From Caulobacterales bacterium (GTDB taxonomy: Bacteria; Pseudomonadota; Alphaproteobacteria; Caulobacterales; Caulobacteraceae), in contig CANJID010000025.1 of NCBI GenBank assembly GCA_947474395.1, positions 1-52,680 of the forward strand: a stretch of DNA of 52,680 bases. The letters are read 5' to 3'. Below the pieces are notes generated by a model that saw nothing but the letters and a program-made list of their open reading frames with translations, searched no databases and was not told where the DNA came from. The position numbers and the translations under genes were made by a program. Shown here piece by piece: positions 33,562-41,823 of the stretch (position 1 is the stretch's first letter; every line of letters begins with the position of its first letter).

Positions 33562-34701
33562 ATGAGTCGGGCGCCCTTCACTGCTTACGAGTTCTTCGCC
33601 GGCGGCGGCATGGCCAGCCTGGGCCTTGGCGACGGCTGGCGCACGCTGTTCGCCAACGACTTCGATCCGGCCAAGGCGGCGGCCTATCGCGACAATCTGG
33701 GGGGCGACGACCTCGTCTGCGGCGACGTCTGGGACATCGACCCCGCCCGCCTGCCCGGCCGCGCCGACCTCGCCTGGGCCTCGTCGCCCTGCCAGGACCT
33801 CAGCCTGGCGGGCCGCCGCGAGGGCCTGTCCGGCGCGCGCTCCTCGGCCTTCTGGGGATTCTGGCGGCTGATCGAGGCCCTGAACCGCGAGGGCCGCGCC
33901 CCCCGCACTCTCGTGATCGAGAACGTGACCGGCCTGGCCAACTCCCACGGCGGCCAGGACTTCGCCGCCCTCTGCGAAGCCCTGGTGCGGGAGGGCTACG
34001 CCGTCGGCGCCCTGGAGGTGGACGCGGCCCTGTTCCTGCCCCAGAGCCGCCCGCGCCTCTTCGTCATCGCCACCCGCCAGGCGCCGCCCGCAGGCCTGAC
34101 CCGCTCGGGGCCCACCCCCCCCTTCCACGGCCGCCGCGTCGTCGAGGCCCACGCCCGCCTGCCACAGGCGCTGAAGGCCCAATGGCTGTGGTGGTCCCTG
34201 CCCGCCCCGCCCCTGCGCAACCAGAATCTCGCCGGCGCCCTGGAGCCGGACGGCGCCGTCCGCTGGCACAGCCCGGCCGAGACACAGCGCCTGTTCTCCC
34301 ATCTCGGCCCCATCCACCGGGCGCGCCTGGACGAGGCGCTGGCGGGAGGAGAGCGCAAGGTCGGGGCCCTCTTCCGCCGCACCCGCATCGAGGAAGGGCG
34401 GCGCGTGCAACGCTCGGAACTGCGCTTCGACGGGGTGGCGGGGTGCCTGCGCACCCCCGGCGGGGGCTCGTCCCGCCAGTTCATCGTCCTCGCCGAAGGT
34501 GGCGAGGCCCGGTCCCGTCCGATCACCCCGCGGGAGGCGGCCCGGCTGATGGGCCTGCCCGACGACTACCGTCTGCCCGGCTCGACCACCGCCGCCCTGC
34601 ACCTTGCCGGCGACGGCGTGGCGGCGCCGGTGGTCCGCCATCTCGCCCGCCATATCATCGAGCCGCTGCTGTCCGCCCCGGCCGCCATCGCCGCCGAGTA
34701 G
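33562..34701 (+). CDS. DNA (cytosine-5-)-methyltransferase
   Basis: A 379-residue C5-cytosine methyltransferase using SAM. Motifs in order: I FFAGGGMASLGL (about 10-21), IV SSPCQDLSLAG with the catalytic Cys (near 76), VI VIENVTGL, VIII LPQSRPRLFVI, then a target-recognition region of about 130 residues, IX RPITPREAARLMGLPDDY and X AGDGVAAPVVRHLA. All catalytic elements look intact. The recognition site cannot be read off. No restriction endonuclease is encoded near; instead vsr follows after cysK, so this is a solitary Dcm-like enzyme with its repair partner (inference). The ATG at 33562 is chosen because motif I starts ten residues later; the upstream open frame crosses the palindromic repeat. 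Confidence 0.94.
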   Translation: MSRAPFTAYEFFAGGGMASLGLGDGWRTLFANDFDPAKAAAYRDNLGGDDLVCGDVWDIDPARLPGRADLAWASSPCQDLSLAGRREGLSGARSSAFWGFWRLIEALNREGRAPRTLVIENVTGLANSHGGQDFAALCEALVREGYAVGALEVDAALFLPQSRPRLFVIATRQAPPAGLTRSGPTPPFHGRRVVEAHARLPQALKAQWLWWSLPAPPLRNQNLAGALEPDGAVRWHSPAETQRLFSHLGPIHRARLDEALAGGERKVGALFRRTRIEEGRRVQRSELRFDGVAGCLRTPGGGSSRQFIVLAEGGEARSRPITPREAARLMGLPDDYRLPGSTTAALHLAGDGVAAPVVRHLARHIIEPLLSAPAAIAAE

Positions 34702-34771
34702 GCGACAAGCCGCGCCGACCGCATTATGAAGGCGGCGAAGGGCCCCGAGCTTAAGGATTGAGACCTCAGAC

Positions 34772-35758
34772 ATGGACGCCTCCGAAGCGGACAAAGCCGC
34801 CGCCCGTTTCCGCCGCGCCGGCCGGGGCAGGATTTACGATTCCGTCCTCGATCTGGTGGGCGACACCCCCCTGGTGCGCCTGCCGCGCCTCACGGCCGAG
34901 CTGAAGCCCAAGGGCGAGGTCGTCGCCAAGCTGGAGTTCTTCAATCCCCTCGCCTCGGTGAAGGACCGCATCGGCGTCGCCATGATCGCGGCGCTCGAGG
35001 CGAAGGGACTGATCAAGGACGGCACCACCATCATCGAGCCGACCAGCGGCAACACCGGCATCGCGCTCGCCTTCGTCTGCGCCGCCAAGGGCTACAAGCT
35101 GATCCTGGTCATGCCCGAGAGCATGTCGCTGGAGCGGCGCAAAATGCTGCTGATCCTCGGCGCGCGGCTGGAGCTGACGCCGGCGGAAAAGGGCATGCGC
35201 GGGGCGATCCAGCGGACCCAGGAGCTCCTGGCGGAAATCCCCGGCTCGGTCATGCCGCAGCAGTTCGAGAACGCCGCCAACCCGGCCATCCACCGCGCCT
35301 CGACCGCCGAGGAGATCTGGAACGACACCGACGGCAAGGTGGACGCGGTGATCTCCGGCGTCGGAACCGGCGGCACCATCACCGGCGTCGGCCAGGTGCT
35401 GAAGCCCCGCAAGCCCTCCCTGAAGATGATCGCCGTCGAGCCCGAGGGCTCGCCGATCCTCTCCGGCGGCCAGCCCGGCCCGCACAAGATCCAGGGCATC
35501 GGCGCGGGGTTCGTGCCCGCCATCCTCGACCGCTCGGTGATCGACGAGGTGGTGCAGGTCAGCAACGACGCCGCCTTCGACATGGCCCGCAAGATGGCGC
35601 GGCTGGACGGCGTCCCCGGCGGCATCTCCTCCGGCGCGGCGCTCGCCGCCGCCTTCGAGGTCGCGGCGCGGGACGAGATGGCCGGCAAGCTGATCGTCGC
35701 CATCATCCCGAGCTTCGCCGAGCGCTACACCTCGACGGCCCTGTTCGAAGGCCTGTGA
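34772..35758 (+). CDS. cysK: Cysteine synthase A
   Basis: A 328-residue PLP enzyme making cysteine from O-acetylserine and sulfide. The PLP Lys is in [12 protein letters not shown] (near residue 57), the substrate loop is TSGNTGIAL, and the phosphate-binding loop is [10 protein letters not shown] (near 195). The length is a little longer than typical CysK because of an N-terminal extension of about 25 residues ([19 protein letters not shown]). It lies between the methyltransferase and vsr on the same strand, 70 bases after the first and 10 before the second. The link may be historical rather than functional. Confidence 0.95.
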   Translation: MDASEADKAAARFRRAGRGRIYDSVLDLVGDTPLVRLPRLTAELKPKGEVVAKLEFFNPLASVKDRIGVAMIAALEAKGLIKDGTTIIEPTSGNTGIALAFVCAAKGYKLILVMPESMSLERRKMLLILGARLELTPAEKGMRGAIQRTQELLAEIPGSVMPQQFENAANPAIHRASTAEEIWNDTDGKVDAVISGVGTGGTITGVGQVLKPRKPSLKMIAVEPEGSPILSGGQPGPHKIQGIGAGFVPAILDRSVIDEVVQVSNDAAFDMARKMARLDGVPGGISSGAALAAAFEVAARDEMAGKLIVAIIPSFAERYTSTALFEGL

Positions 35759-35768
35759 CGCCAAGCCT

Positions 35769-36182
35769 GTGACAGACGTCTTCACCCCGGAGCAACGCTC
35801 GGCAGTGATGCGCCGGGTGCCGGGGCGCAACTCCTCGGCCGAGATGAAGGTGCGAAAGCTCCTGACGCGGCTCGGCCTGCGCTATCGCCTGCACCGCAAG
35901 GACCTGCCCGGCTCGCCCGACGTGGCGATGCCGGGCCGAAAGGTCGCCCTCTTCGTCCACGGCTGCTTCTGGCACGGCCACGACTGCAAGCGCGGCGCGC
36001 GCTCGCCCAAGGCCAACGCCGACTACTGGACCGCCAAGATCGCCCGCAACCGCGCCCGCGACATCCGCTCGACCGAGGCCCTGATCGCCATGGGCTGGAA
36101 GCCGGTGGTGGTGTGGGAGTGCGAACTGAAGGCTGAGGCGGGGCTGACGGAGCGGCTTCGGGCTGAGCTGGATAACAAATAG
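35769..36182 (+). CDS. vsr: Very short patch repair endonuclease Vsr
   Basis: A 137-residue mismatch endonuclease that nicks 5' of T in T:G mismatches produced when 5-methylcytosine deaminates. Signature segments: TPEQRSAVMRRVPGRNSSAE at the N-terminus, GSPDVAMPGRKVALFVHGCFW (split at the catalytic Asp of PDVA), then HGHDCKRG with zinc and active-site residues, and VVVWECEL near the C-terminus. The GTG at 35769 follows cysK by 10 bases, so the two are probably co-transcribed. Vsr makes biological sense only with a cytosine methyltransferase, here the gene at 33562. A palindromic hairpin follows directly after the stop. Confidence 0.95.
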   Translation: MTDVFTPEQRSAVMRRVPGRNSSAEMKVRKLLTRLGLRYRLHRKDLPGSPDVAMPGRKVALFVHGCFWHGHDCKRGARSPKANADYWTAKIARNRARDIRSTEALIAMGWKPVVVWECELKAEAGLTERLRAELDNK

Positions 36183-36184
36183 AC

Positions 36185-36216
36185 CCGCTCATCCCGGCGG
36201 AAGCCGGGATGAGCGG
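36185..36216. terminator. Perfect 14-bp palindrome with GGAA loop, third copy of the repeat
   Basis: A perfect 14-bp stem (36185-36198 with 36203-36216) closed by the GNRA-type loop GGAA, two bases after the vsr stop and 15 before the convergent fad-type gene's stop. It shares its core with the repeats at 33414-33510. Position suggests a two-way terminator or transcript-end stabiliser. There is no T-run. Confidence 0.75.
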
Positions 36217-36231
36217 AATATTGGGGACCGC

Positions 36232-38424
36232 TCACGCCGCCTTCGACGCGCCCTTGCCGCCGTAGAAGCTCTCGCCCTTCCTGGCCATGTCGCGCAGCAT
36301 CTGGGGCGGGGTGAAGCGGGGGCCATACTGTTTGGCCAGGGCGTCGCAGGCCTCCACGAAGGCGGCCACGCCGGTCTGGTCGATCAGGGAGATGGGCCCG
36401 CCGGTCCAGGGCGCGAAGCCCCAGCCGAGGATTGCGCCAACGTCGGCGTCGCGGGCCTCGGTGACCACGCCCTCGGCCATGCAGCGCGCCGCCTCCACCG
36501 CCTGGCGGAACAGCAGGCGCTGCTTCAGGTGGGCGACGAAGGGCGGCTCGGCCTCCCTGATCTTCACCGGGGCGACCTTGCCGAGGTCGGGCCACAGGCG
36601 CTTTTCCCCGCCGTCGGCCGGGTAGTCGTAGAAGCCCTTGCCGTTCTTGCGGCCATTGCGGCCGAGGTCGGCGACCATGGTCTTCATCAAGGCGTCGGTG
36701 GCGCCGGGGACATAGGCGTCGCCGAGGTCCTTGGCCGTCTGCACCCCGATCTTGTAGGCGAGGTCGAGGGCCACATCGTCGATCATTTCGAGCGGCCCGC
36801 GCGGCATGCCGGTCATGCGGCCCACGTTGTCGATGATGGCGGGGGCGATCCCCTCGGCCAGCATCTCCAGTCCCTCCTGCACGAAGGTCATGAAGCAGCG
36901 CGAAGTGTAGAAGCCGCGACTGTCGTTCACGACGATCGGGGTCTTCTTGATCTTCAGGACGTAGTCGATGGCCTTGGCGACCGTCTCGTCCGAGGTTTCC
37001 TTGCCCCGGATGATCTCCACCAGCCCCATCCGGTCTACCGGCGAGAAGAAGTGGATGCCGATGAAGCTTGCTGGGCGAAGAGAGACCTCCGCCAGGCTGG
37101 TGATCGGGATGGTCGATGTGTTGGAGCCGAACACGGCGTTGGCGCCCAGATGCGCCTCGGCCTTCTTCGTGACCTCGGCCTTGACGCCCCGGTCCTCGAA
37201 CACCGCCTCGATGACGATGTCGGCGCCGTCCACCAGGGAATAGTCGGTGGTGGGATGCACCCGGGCCAGGGCTTCGGCGGCCTTGTCGGCGGTCATGCGG
37301 CTGCGCGAGACGGCCTTGTCCAGGATGTCCTTCACATGGGCCGCGCCCTTGTCGGCGGACTCCTGGGCGACGTCGATCAGCACGGTCTCGACGCCCGAGA
37401 TGGCGTGGGCGTGGGCGATCCCCGCCCCCATCATGCCGGCGCCGAGGACGGCGGCCTTCTTGACCTCGAACTTGGGCACGCCCTCGGGGCGGGCGGCCCC
37501 CTTGCCCAGGGCCTGCATGGAGATGAACAGGGTCCGCACCATGGCCTGGGCCTGGGGCGTCGCCAGGGTCTTCACGAAGTAGCGGGTCTCGATGCGCAGG
37601 GCGGCGTCCATGGGGACCTGCAGGCCCTCGTAGACCGCCTTCATGATGTTGAGCTGCGCCGGATAGTTGCCGTAGGTGTCCTTGCGCAGCTGGGCGTTGC
37701 CGACGGTGAACATCATGAAGCCGTTGGGGTGGTACGGCCCGCCGCCGGGGATCTTGTAGTCCGGCTTGTCCCAGGCCGCCGTCGCCTTGGGATTGGCCTT
37801 GACCCAGGTCCTGGCCGCCTCGACCTCGCCGCCGGGCGCGACAACCTCGTTCACCAGGCCCGAGCCCAGGGCCTCCTTAGGACGCATCGTCTTGCCCTGC
37901 AGCAGCAGGGGAGCGGCCATCATCACCCCGATCATGCGGGGGACCCGCTGGGTGCCGCCGCCGCCGGGGATCAGCCCGACCTTGCCCTCGGGCAGGCCGA
38001 TCTGGGTCTTGGAGTCGTCGCCGACCACACGGTAGTGGCAGGCCAGCGTCATCTCGAAGCCGCCGCCGAGCGCCAGTCCGTTGATCGCGGCGGCCACCGG
38101 CTTGCCGCAGGTCTCCATGGCCCGAAGCGCCTTGTTGAAGGCGAACAGGGCCTCGAAGGCCGTCTTCAGCCCCGCCTCTGTGGAGAGGTCCGCCCCGCCG
38201 CTGAGGTCGCCGAGCTGGTCGAGGTCGGCGCCGGCGCAAAAGCCCGTGGTCTTGCCCGAGGTGATGACCGCGCCCTTGATCGCTTCGTCCGTCTTCAGGC
38301 GCTCGGCGATTTCGGCCAGCTCGCTCACCGCCTTGGCGGTGAGGGTGTTCATCGACTTGCCCGGGGCGTCGAAGACGATCAGGGCGATCCCGTCGGCGTC
38401 CACATCCAGCTTGAAGTTTTCCAT
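36232..38424 (-). CDS. Bifunctional enoyl-CoA hydratase / 3-hydroxyacyl-CoA dehydrogenase (FadB/FadJ-like)
   Basis: A 730-residue alpha subunit of the fatty-acid oxidation complex. The N-terminal crotonase domain (about 1-200) has TTGFCAGADLDQLG, GLALGGGFEMTLACHY and LPEGKVGLIPGGGGTQRVPR with the two catalytic Glu residues. The C-terminal dehydrogenase (about 325-720) has the NAD loop VLGAGMMGAGIAHA, SNTSTIPIT, catalytic His in GIHFFSPVDRMGLVE and NDSRGFYTSRC. It catalyses steps two and three of beta-oxidation. AGGAG lies before the ATG. It is downstream of the thiolase and acyl-CoA dehydrogenase genes on the same strand, forming a complete beta-oxidation set. Confidence 0.95.
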   Translation of the reverse strand: MENFKLDVDADGIALIVFDAPGKSMNTLTAKAVSELAEIAERLKTDEAIKGAVITSGKTTGFCAGADLDQLGDLSGGADLSTEAGLKTAFEALFAFNKALRAMETCGKPVAAAINGLALGGGFEMTLACHYRVVGDDSKTQIGLPEGKVGLIPGGGGTQRVPRMIGVMMAAPLLLQGKTMRPKEALGSGLVNEVVAPGGEVEAARTWVKANPKATAAWDKPDYKIPGGGPYHPNGFMMFTVGNAQLRKDTYGNYPAQLNIMKAVYEGLQVPMDAALRIETRYFVKTLATPQAQAMVRTLFISMQALGKGAARPEGVPKFEVKKAAVLGAGMMGAGIAHAHAISGVETVLIDVAQESADKGAAHVKDILDKAVSRSRMTADKAAEALARVHPTTDYSLVDGADIVIEAVFEDRGVKAEVTKKAEAHLGANAVFGSNTSTIPITSLAEVSLRPASFIGIHFFSPVDRMGLVEIIRGKETSDETVAKAIDYVLKIKKTPIVVNDSRGFYTSRCFMTFVQEGLEMLAEGIAPAIIDNVGRMTGMPRGPLEMIDDVALDLAYKIGVQTAKDLGDAYVPGATDALMKTMVADLGRNGRKNGKGFYDYPADGGEKRLWPDLGKVAPVKIREAEPPFVAHLKQRLLFRQAVEAARCMAEGVVTEARDADVGAILGWGFAPWTGGPISLIDQTGVAAFVEACDALAKQYGPRFTPPQMLRDMARKGESFYGGKGASKAA

Positions 38425-38441
38425 CCGCTTCTCCTAGTCCA

Positions 38442-38561
38442 TCCCCCTCTGGGGGAGGGGGACCGCACGAAGTGCGGTGGTGGGGGCTTTCTGGGCGCCG
38501 CCGCGCCCTTGAGCCCCTTCAGTCAGGCCGTTCGGCCTGACAGCTCCCCCACAGGGGGAGC
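38442..38561. repeat. Mosaic of four hairpins between the thiolase and FadB/J-like genes
   Basis: Within one intercistronic gap lie palindromes 38442-38456 (6-bp stem), 38462-38478 (7-bp stem, GAA loop), 38522-38541 (9 complementary bases, GTCAGGCCG and its complement) and 38543-38561 (8-bp stem). The outer two are both of CTCCCCC/GGGGGAG type and can pair with each other. It reads like a composite REP/BIME-type element inside an operon. Confidence 0.75.
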
Positions 38562-38569
38562 GACCAAAT

Positions 38570-39775
38570 TCAGACCCGCTCGATGACGACAGCGGTGCCC
38601 ATGCCGGCGCCGACGCAGAGGGTGACCAGGGCCGTCTGCTTGTCCGACCGCTCCAGCTCGTCGAGGGCCGTGCCGAGGACCATCGCCCCCGTCGCGCCCA
38701 GGGGATGGCCCATGGCGATAGCCCCGCCATTGACGTTCAGCTTTTCCGACGGGATGCCCAGCACCTGCTGGTAGCGCAGCACCACCGAGGCGAAGGCCTC
38801 GTTCAGCTCGTAGAGGTCGATGTCGCCGACCTCCATGCCGAGCTTCTTGAGCAGCTTCTCGGTCACGAAGGAGGGGCCGGTCAGCATGATCGAGGGCTCG
38901 GAGCCGATAGAGGCCATGCCCCGCACCCTGGCCCGGGGCTTCAGCCCCATCGCCTTGCCCATTTCCTTCGAGCCGAACAGGACCCCCGCCGCCCCGTCGA
39001 CCACCCCGGAGGAATTGCCGGCGGTGTGGACGTGGTTGATCTTCTCGACCTGCGGGTAGCGCTGAATGGCCACCGAATCGAAGCCCATCTCGCCGGGGCC
39101 CTGGAACGAGGCCTTCAGCCCCGCCAGGCTCTGCATGGTGGTCTCGGGGCGCATGTGCTCGTCGTGGTCCAGGATGGTGAGGCCGAGCTGGTCCTTCACC
39201 TTCAGCACCGAGTTCTTGAACCGGCCCTCTTTCCAGGCCGCCGCCGCGCGCCTCTGGCTCTCCACCGCATAGGCGTCGACGTCGTCGCGGGAGAAGCCGT
39301 GCAGGGTGGCGATCAGGTCCGCCGAAATGCCCTGCGGAACGAAATAATTGTGGAAGGCCGAGCTCGGGTCCGCCGGCCAGGCGCCGCCGTCGGCGCTCAT
39401 CGGCACCCGGCTCATGGCCTCGACCCCGCCGCCGATGGCCATGTCGGCCTCGCCGGTCATCACCTTTGAGGCGGCCATGTTGCAGGCCTCCAGCCCCGAG
39501 GCGCAGAAGCGGTTGATCTGCACTCCGGCGGTGGTCTCGGCGTAGTCCGCGGTCAGCACCGCGGTGCGGGCGATGTCGGCGCCCTGCTCGCCCACGGGCA
39601 TGACGCAGCCCATGATCACGTCGTCGACCTTGGCGGTGTCGAGCGCGTTGCGATCGCGCAGGGCCTGAAGCACCTGGACCGCCAGGGACAGGGCGGTGAT
39701 CTCGTGCAGGGAGCCGTCCTTCTTGCCGCGCCCCCGGGGCGTGCGGACGGCGTCGAAGATGTAGGCGTCGGCCAC
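38570..39775 (-). CDS. Acetyl-CoA acyltransferase (thiolase)
   Basis: A 401-residue thiolase cleaving 3-ketoacyl-CoA in the last step of beta-oxidation. Nucleophile C91 ([12 protein letters not shown]), His in [15 protein letters not shown] (about 345-359) and second Cys in [11 protein letters not shown] near 386. The GTG at 39775 has GGAGG five bases upstream. It is the beta-subunit partner of the FadB/J-like protein and sits between that gene and the acyl-CoA dehydrogenase. A FadI/FadA or acetyl-CoA acetyltransferase role cannot be separated by reading alone. Confidence 0.94.
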   Translation of the reverse strand: MADAYIFDAVRTPRGRGKKDGSLHEITALSLAVQVLQALRDRNALDTAKVDDVIMGCVMPVGEQGADIARTAVLTADYAETTAGVQINRFCASGLEACNMAASKVMTGEADMAIGGGVEAMSRVPMSADGGAWPADPSSAFHNYFVPQGISADLIATLHGFSRDDVDAYAVESQRRAAAAWKEGRFKNSVLKVKDQLGLTILDHDEHMRPETTMQSLAGLKASFQGPGEMGFDSVAIQRYPQVEKINHVHTAGNSSGVVDGAAGVLFGSKEMGKAMGLKPRARVRGMASIGSEPSIMLTGPSFVTEKLLKKLGMEVGDIDLYELNEAFASVVLRYQQVLGIPSEKLNVNGGAIAMGHPLGATGAMVLGTALDELERSDKQTALVTLCVGAGMGTAVVIERV

Positions 39776-39805
39776 GGAGGCCTCCTTTGACTAGAACGCG
39801 TCTTC

Positions 39806-41593
39806 CTAGAAGGCGTCGGGGGCCAGGGCCATGACGGGCCCCGCTCCGGTCTTCAGCTTGGCCAGGTGCGAGGCCGCCTCGGGCAGGATGCGATCGACGT
39901 AGTAGCGACCGAGGACGAGCTTGGTGGCGTAGAACGGATCGGCGTCGCCGCCGGCGATCCTGGCCTCCGCCGCCTTGACCATCATCCCCCACATGTAGGC
40001 GAGGGTGGTGAGGCCGAAAAGCTGCAGGTAGTCGTGGGCGCCGGCGCCGGCGTTCTCGGGGTTGGCGGGGCCGTTCTGCATCATCCACAGGGTCGCTTCC
40101 TGCAGCTGGGCCTTGGCGGCCTTCAGCCCAGCGACCTGCGCCTTCATGGCGTCGGACCCGCCTTCGTTTGCGGCGATGAACGCGTCGATGTCGGCGAAAA
40201 AGGCCATCACGCCCCGGCCGCCGTTCTGGCCAAGCTTGCGGCCTACCAGGTCCATGGCCTGGATGCCGTTGGTGCCCTCGAAGATCAGGGTGATGCGGCA
40301 GTCGCGCAGATATTGCGAGACCGGGAAGTGCTCGGTGAAGCCCGAGCCGCCGTGCACCTGCATGGCCTCCGAACAGGCTCGGAAGCCTCGGTCGGTGAGC
40401 ATGGCCTTCACCACCGGAGTGACCAGCGCCATGTAGTCGCCGGCCTTCTGGCGGGTCGCCTCGTCCGCCCCGTGCTTCTCCAGGTCGCCCTGCAGCGCCG
40501 CCCAGTAGAGCAGGGTTCGGCAGGCCTCCAGCGTCGCCCGGCTGTCCATCAGCATGCGCCGCACGTCGGGGTGGACGATGATCGGGTCGGCCGGCCCCTC
40601 GGGGTTCTTCGCCCCGGAGATCGAGCGACCCTGCAGCCGCTCCCTGGCGAAGGCCACCGCCGCCTGATAGGCCGCCTCGCCCAGGGCCAGGCCTTGGAGG
40701 CCCACCGCGATGCGGGCCTCGTTCATCATCACGAACATCAGGCGCAGGCCCAGATTCGGCTCGCCCACCAGCCAGCCCGTCGCCTCGTCAAAGGCCATGA
40801 CGCAGGTGGCGTTGCCGTGGATGCCCATCTTCTCCTCGAGCCCGGCGCAAGCGACCGGGTTGCGCGCACCGAGCGAGCCGTCCGCGCCGGGGATGAACTT
40901 CGGCACGATGAAGAGGGAGATGCCCTTGGTGCCCGCCGGGGCGCCCTCGATCCGGGCCAGGACCAGGTGGACGATATTGTCGGTCAGGTCGTGCTCGCCG
41001 CCGGAGATCCAGATCTTCTGGCCGGAAATCTTGTAGGTCCCGTCCGCCTGGGGCGTCGCCTTGGTGCGGATCAGCCCGAGGTCGGTGCCGCACTGGGGCT
41101 CGGTCAGGTTCATGGTCCCGCCCCACTCGCCGGAGACCAGCCGGGGCAGGTAGAGGTCCTTTTGCGCCTGCGAGCCGCCGGCCAGGATCGCCGAATAGGC
41201 GCCGTGGGCGAGGCCGAAATACATGCCGAAGGCCATGTTGGCCGAGGACACCTGCTCGGCGAAACCGGTCTGCACCACCGCGGGCAGGCCCTGCCCGCCG
41301 TAGTCGGTCGAGCCGCCGAGGCTCAGCCAGCCCGCGTCGACCATCTGGCGGTAGGCGTCCGGGAAGCCGGTCGGGGTCTTCACCCCCTGCGGCGACCAGG
41401 TGCAGCCTTCCTTGTCGCCGACCTTGTTCAGGGGCTCGAGCACCCCCTCGCAGAACTTGGCGGCTTCCTCGAGAATCTGTTCGACCGTGTCGCTGGAGGC
41501 GTCGGCGAAGGCGGGCAGGGCCGCATAGGAATCAAGGCCGAGCACATCTTTCAGAACGAACATCTGGTCGCGGAGGGGGGCGCGGTAGGACAT
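39806..41593 (-). CDS. Acyl-CoA dehydrogenase, long (about 600-residue) type
   Basis: A 595-residue FAD enzyme for the first step of beta-oxidation. It has MNLTEPQCGTDLG and GQKIWISGGEHD in the middle domain, GLALGEAAYQAAVAFARERLQGR in the C-terminal helical domain (split over about 340-365), and the active-site loop LIFEGTNGIQAMDLVGRKL with the catalytic Glu. An extra C-terminal helical extension (about 480-595) is typical of this ACAD type in alphaproteobacteria. I use the ATG at 41593, MSYRAPLRD, as the family start. An upstream in-frame extension into the divergent promoter region is rejected. It heads the beta-oxidation unit. Confidence 0.94.
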   Translation of the reverse strand: MSYRAPLRDQMFVLKDVLGLDSYAALPAFADASSDTVEQILEEAAKFCEGVLEPLNKVGDKEGCTWSPQGVKTPTGFPDAYRQMVDAGWLSLGGSTDYGGQGLPAVVQTGFAEQVSSANMAFGMYFGLAHGAYSAILAGGSQAQKDLYLPRLVSGEWGGTMNLTEPQCGTDLGLIRTKATPQADGTYKISGQKIWISGGEHDLTDNIVHLVLARIEGAPAGTKGISLFIVPKFIPGADGSLGARNPVACAGLEEKMGIHGNATCVMAFDEATGWLVGEPNLGLRLMFVMMNEARIAVGLQGLALGEAAYQAAVAFARERLQGRSISGAKNPEGPADPIIVHPDVRRMLMDSRATLEACRTLLYWAALQGDLEKHGADEATRQKAGDYMALVTPVVKAMLTDRGFRACSEAMQVHGGSGFTEHFPVSQYLRDCRITLIFEGTNGIQAMDLVGRKLGQNGGRGVMAFFADIDAFIAANEGGSDAMKAQVAGLKAAKAQLQEATLWMMQNGPANPENAGAGAHDYLQLFGLTTLAYMWGMMVKAAEARIAGGDADPFYATKLVLGRYYVDRILPEAASHLAKLKTGAGPVMALAPDAF

Positions 41594-41692
41594 GGCGGAC
41601 TCTTCGGACAGCTTGGCCCGCAAGGCTAGCTGATTCCGACTCAGATCATCGGATTCCGGCCCGAAAGAGCCGAGCTTGGCGGCGCAAAAGCC

Positions 41693-41717
41693 GCAGGCCG
41701 CCGCGTATGCGGCCTGC
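41693..41717. promoter_or_regulatory. Perfect inverted repeat in the divergent ACAD/ctaC region
   Basis: Nine-base arms (GCAGGCCGC at 41693-41701, complement at 41709-41717) around a 7-base spacer, 107 bases before ctaC. It could be a regulator site or leader hairpin. The rest of the 230-base gap (41594-41823) shows no promoter I would defend. Confidence 0.35.
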
Positions 41718-41823
41718 CGCCTTGGCAATCCCGGACGGACGGTCTATGGGCTGGCTCGGACTGGGGCTGGCCGCGCATCTGCGCGCCGCCGCATCCTGTA
41801 TCGTTACGAGGGAACCGGCAGGC

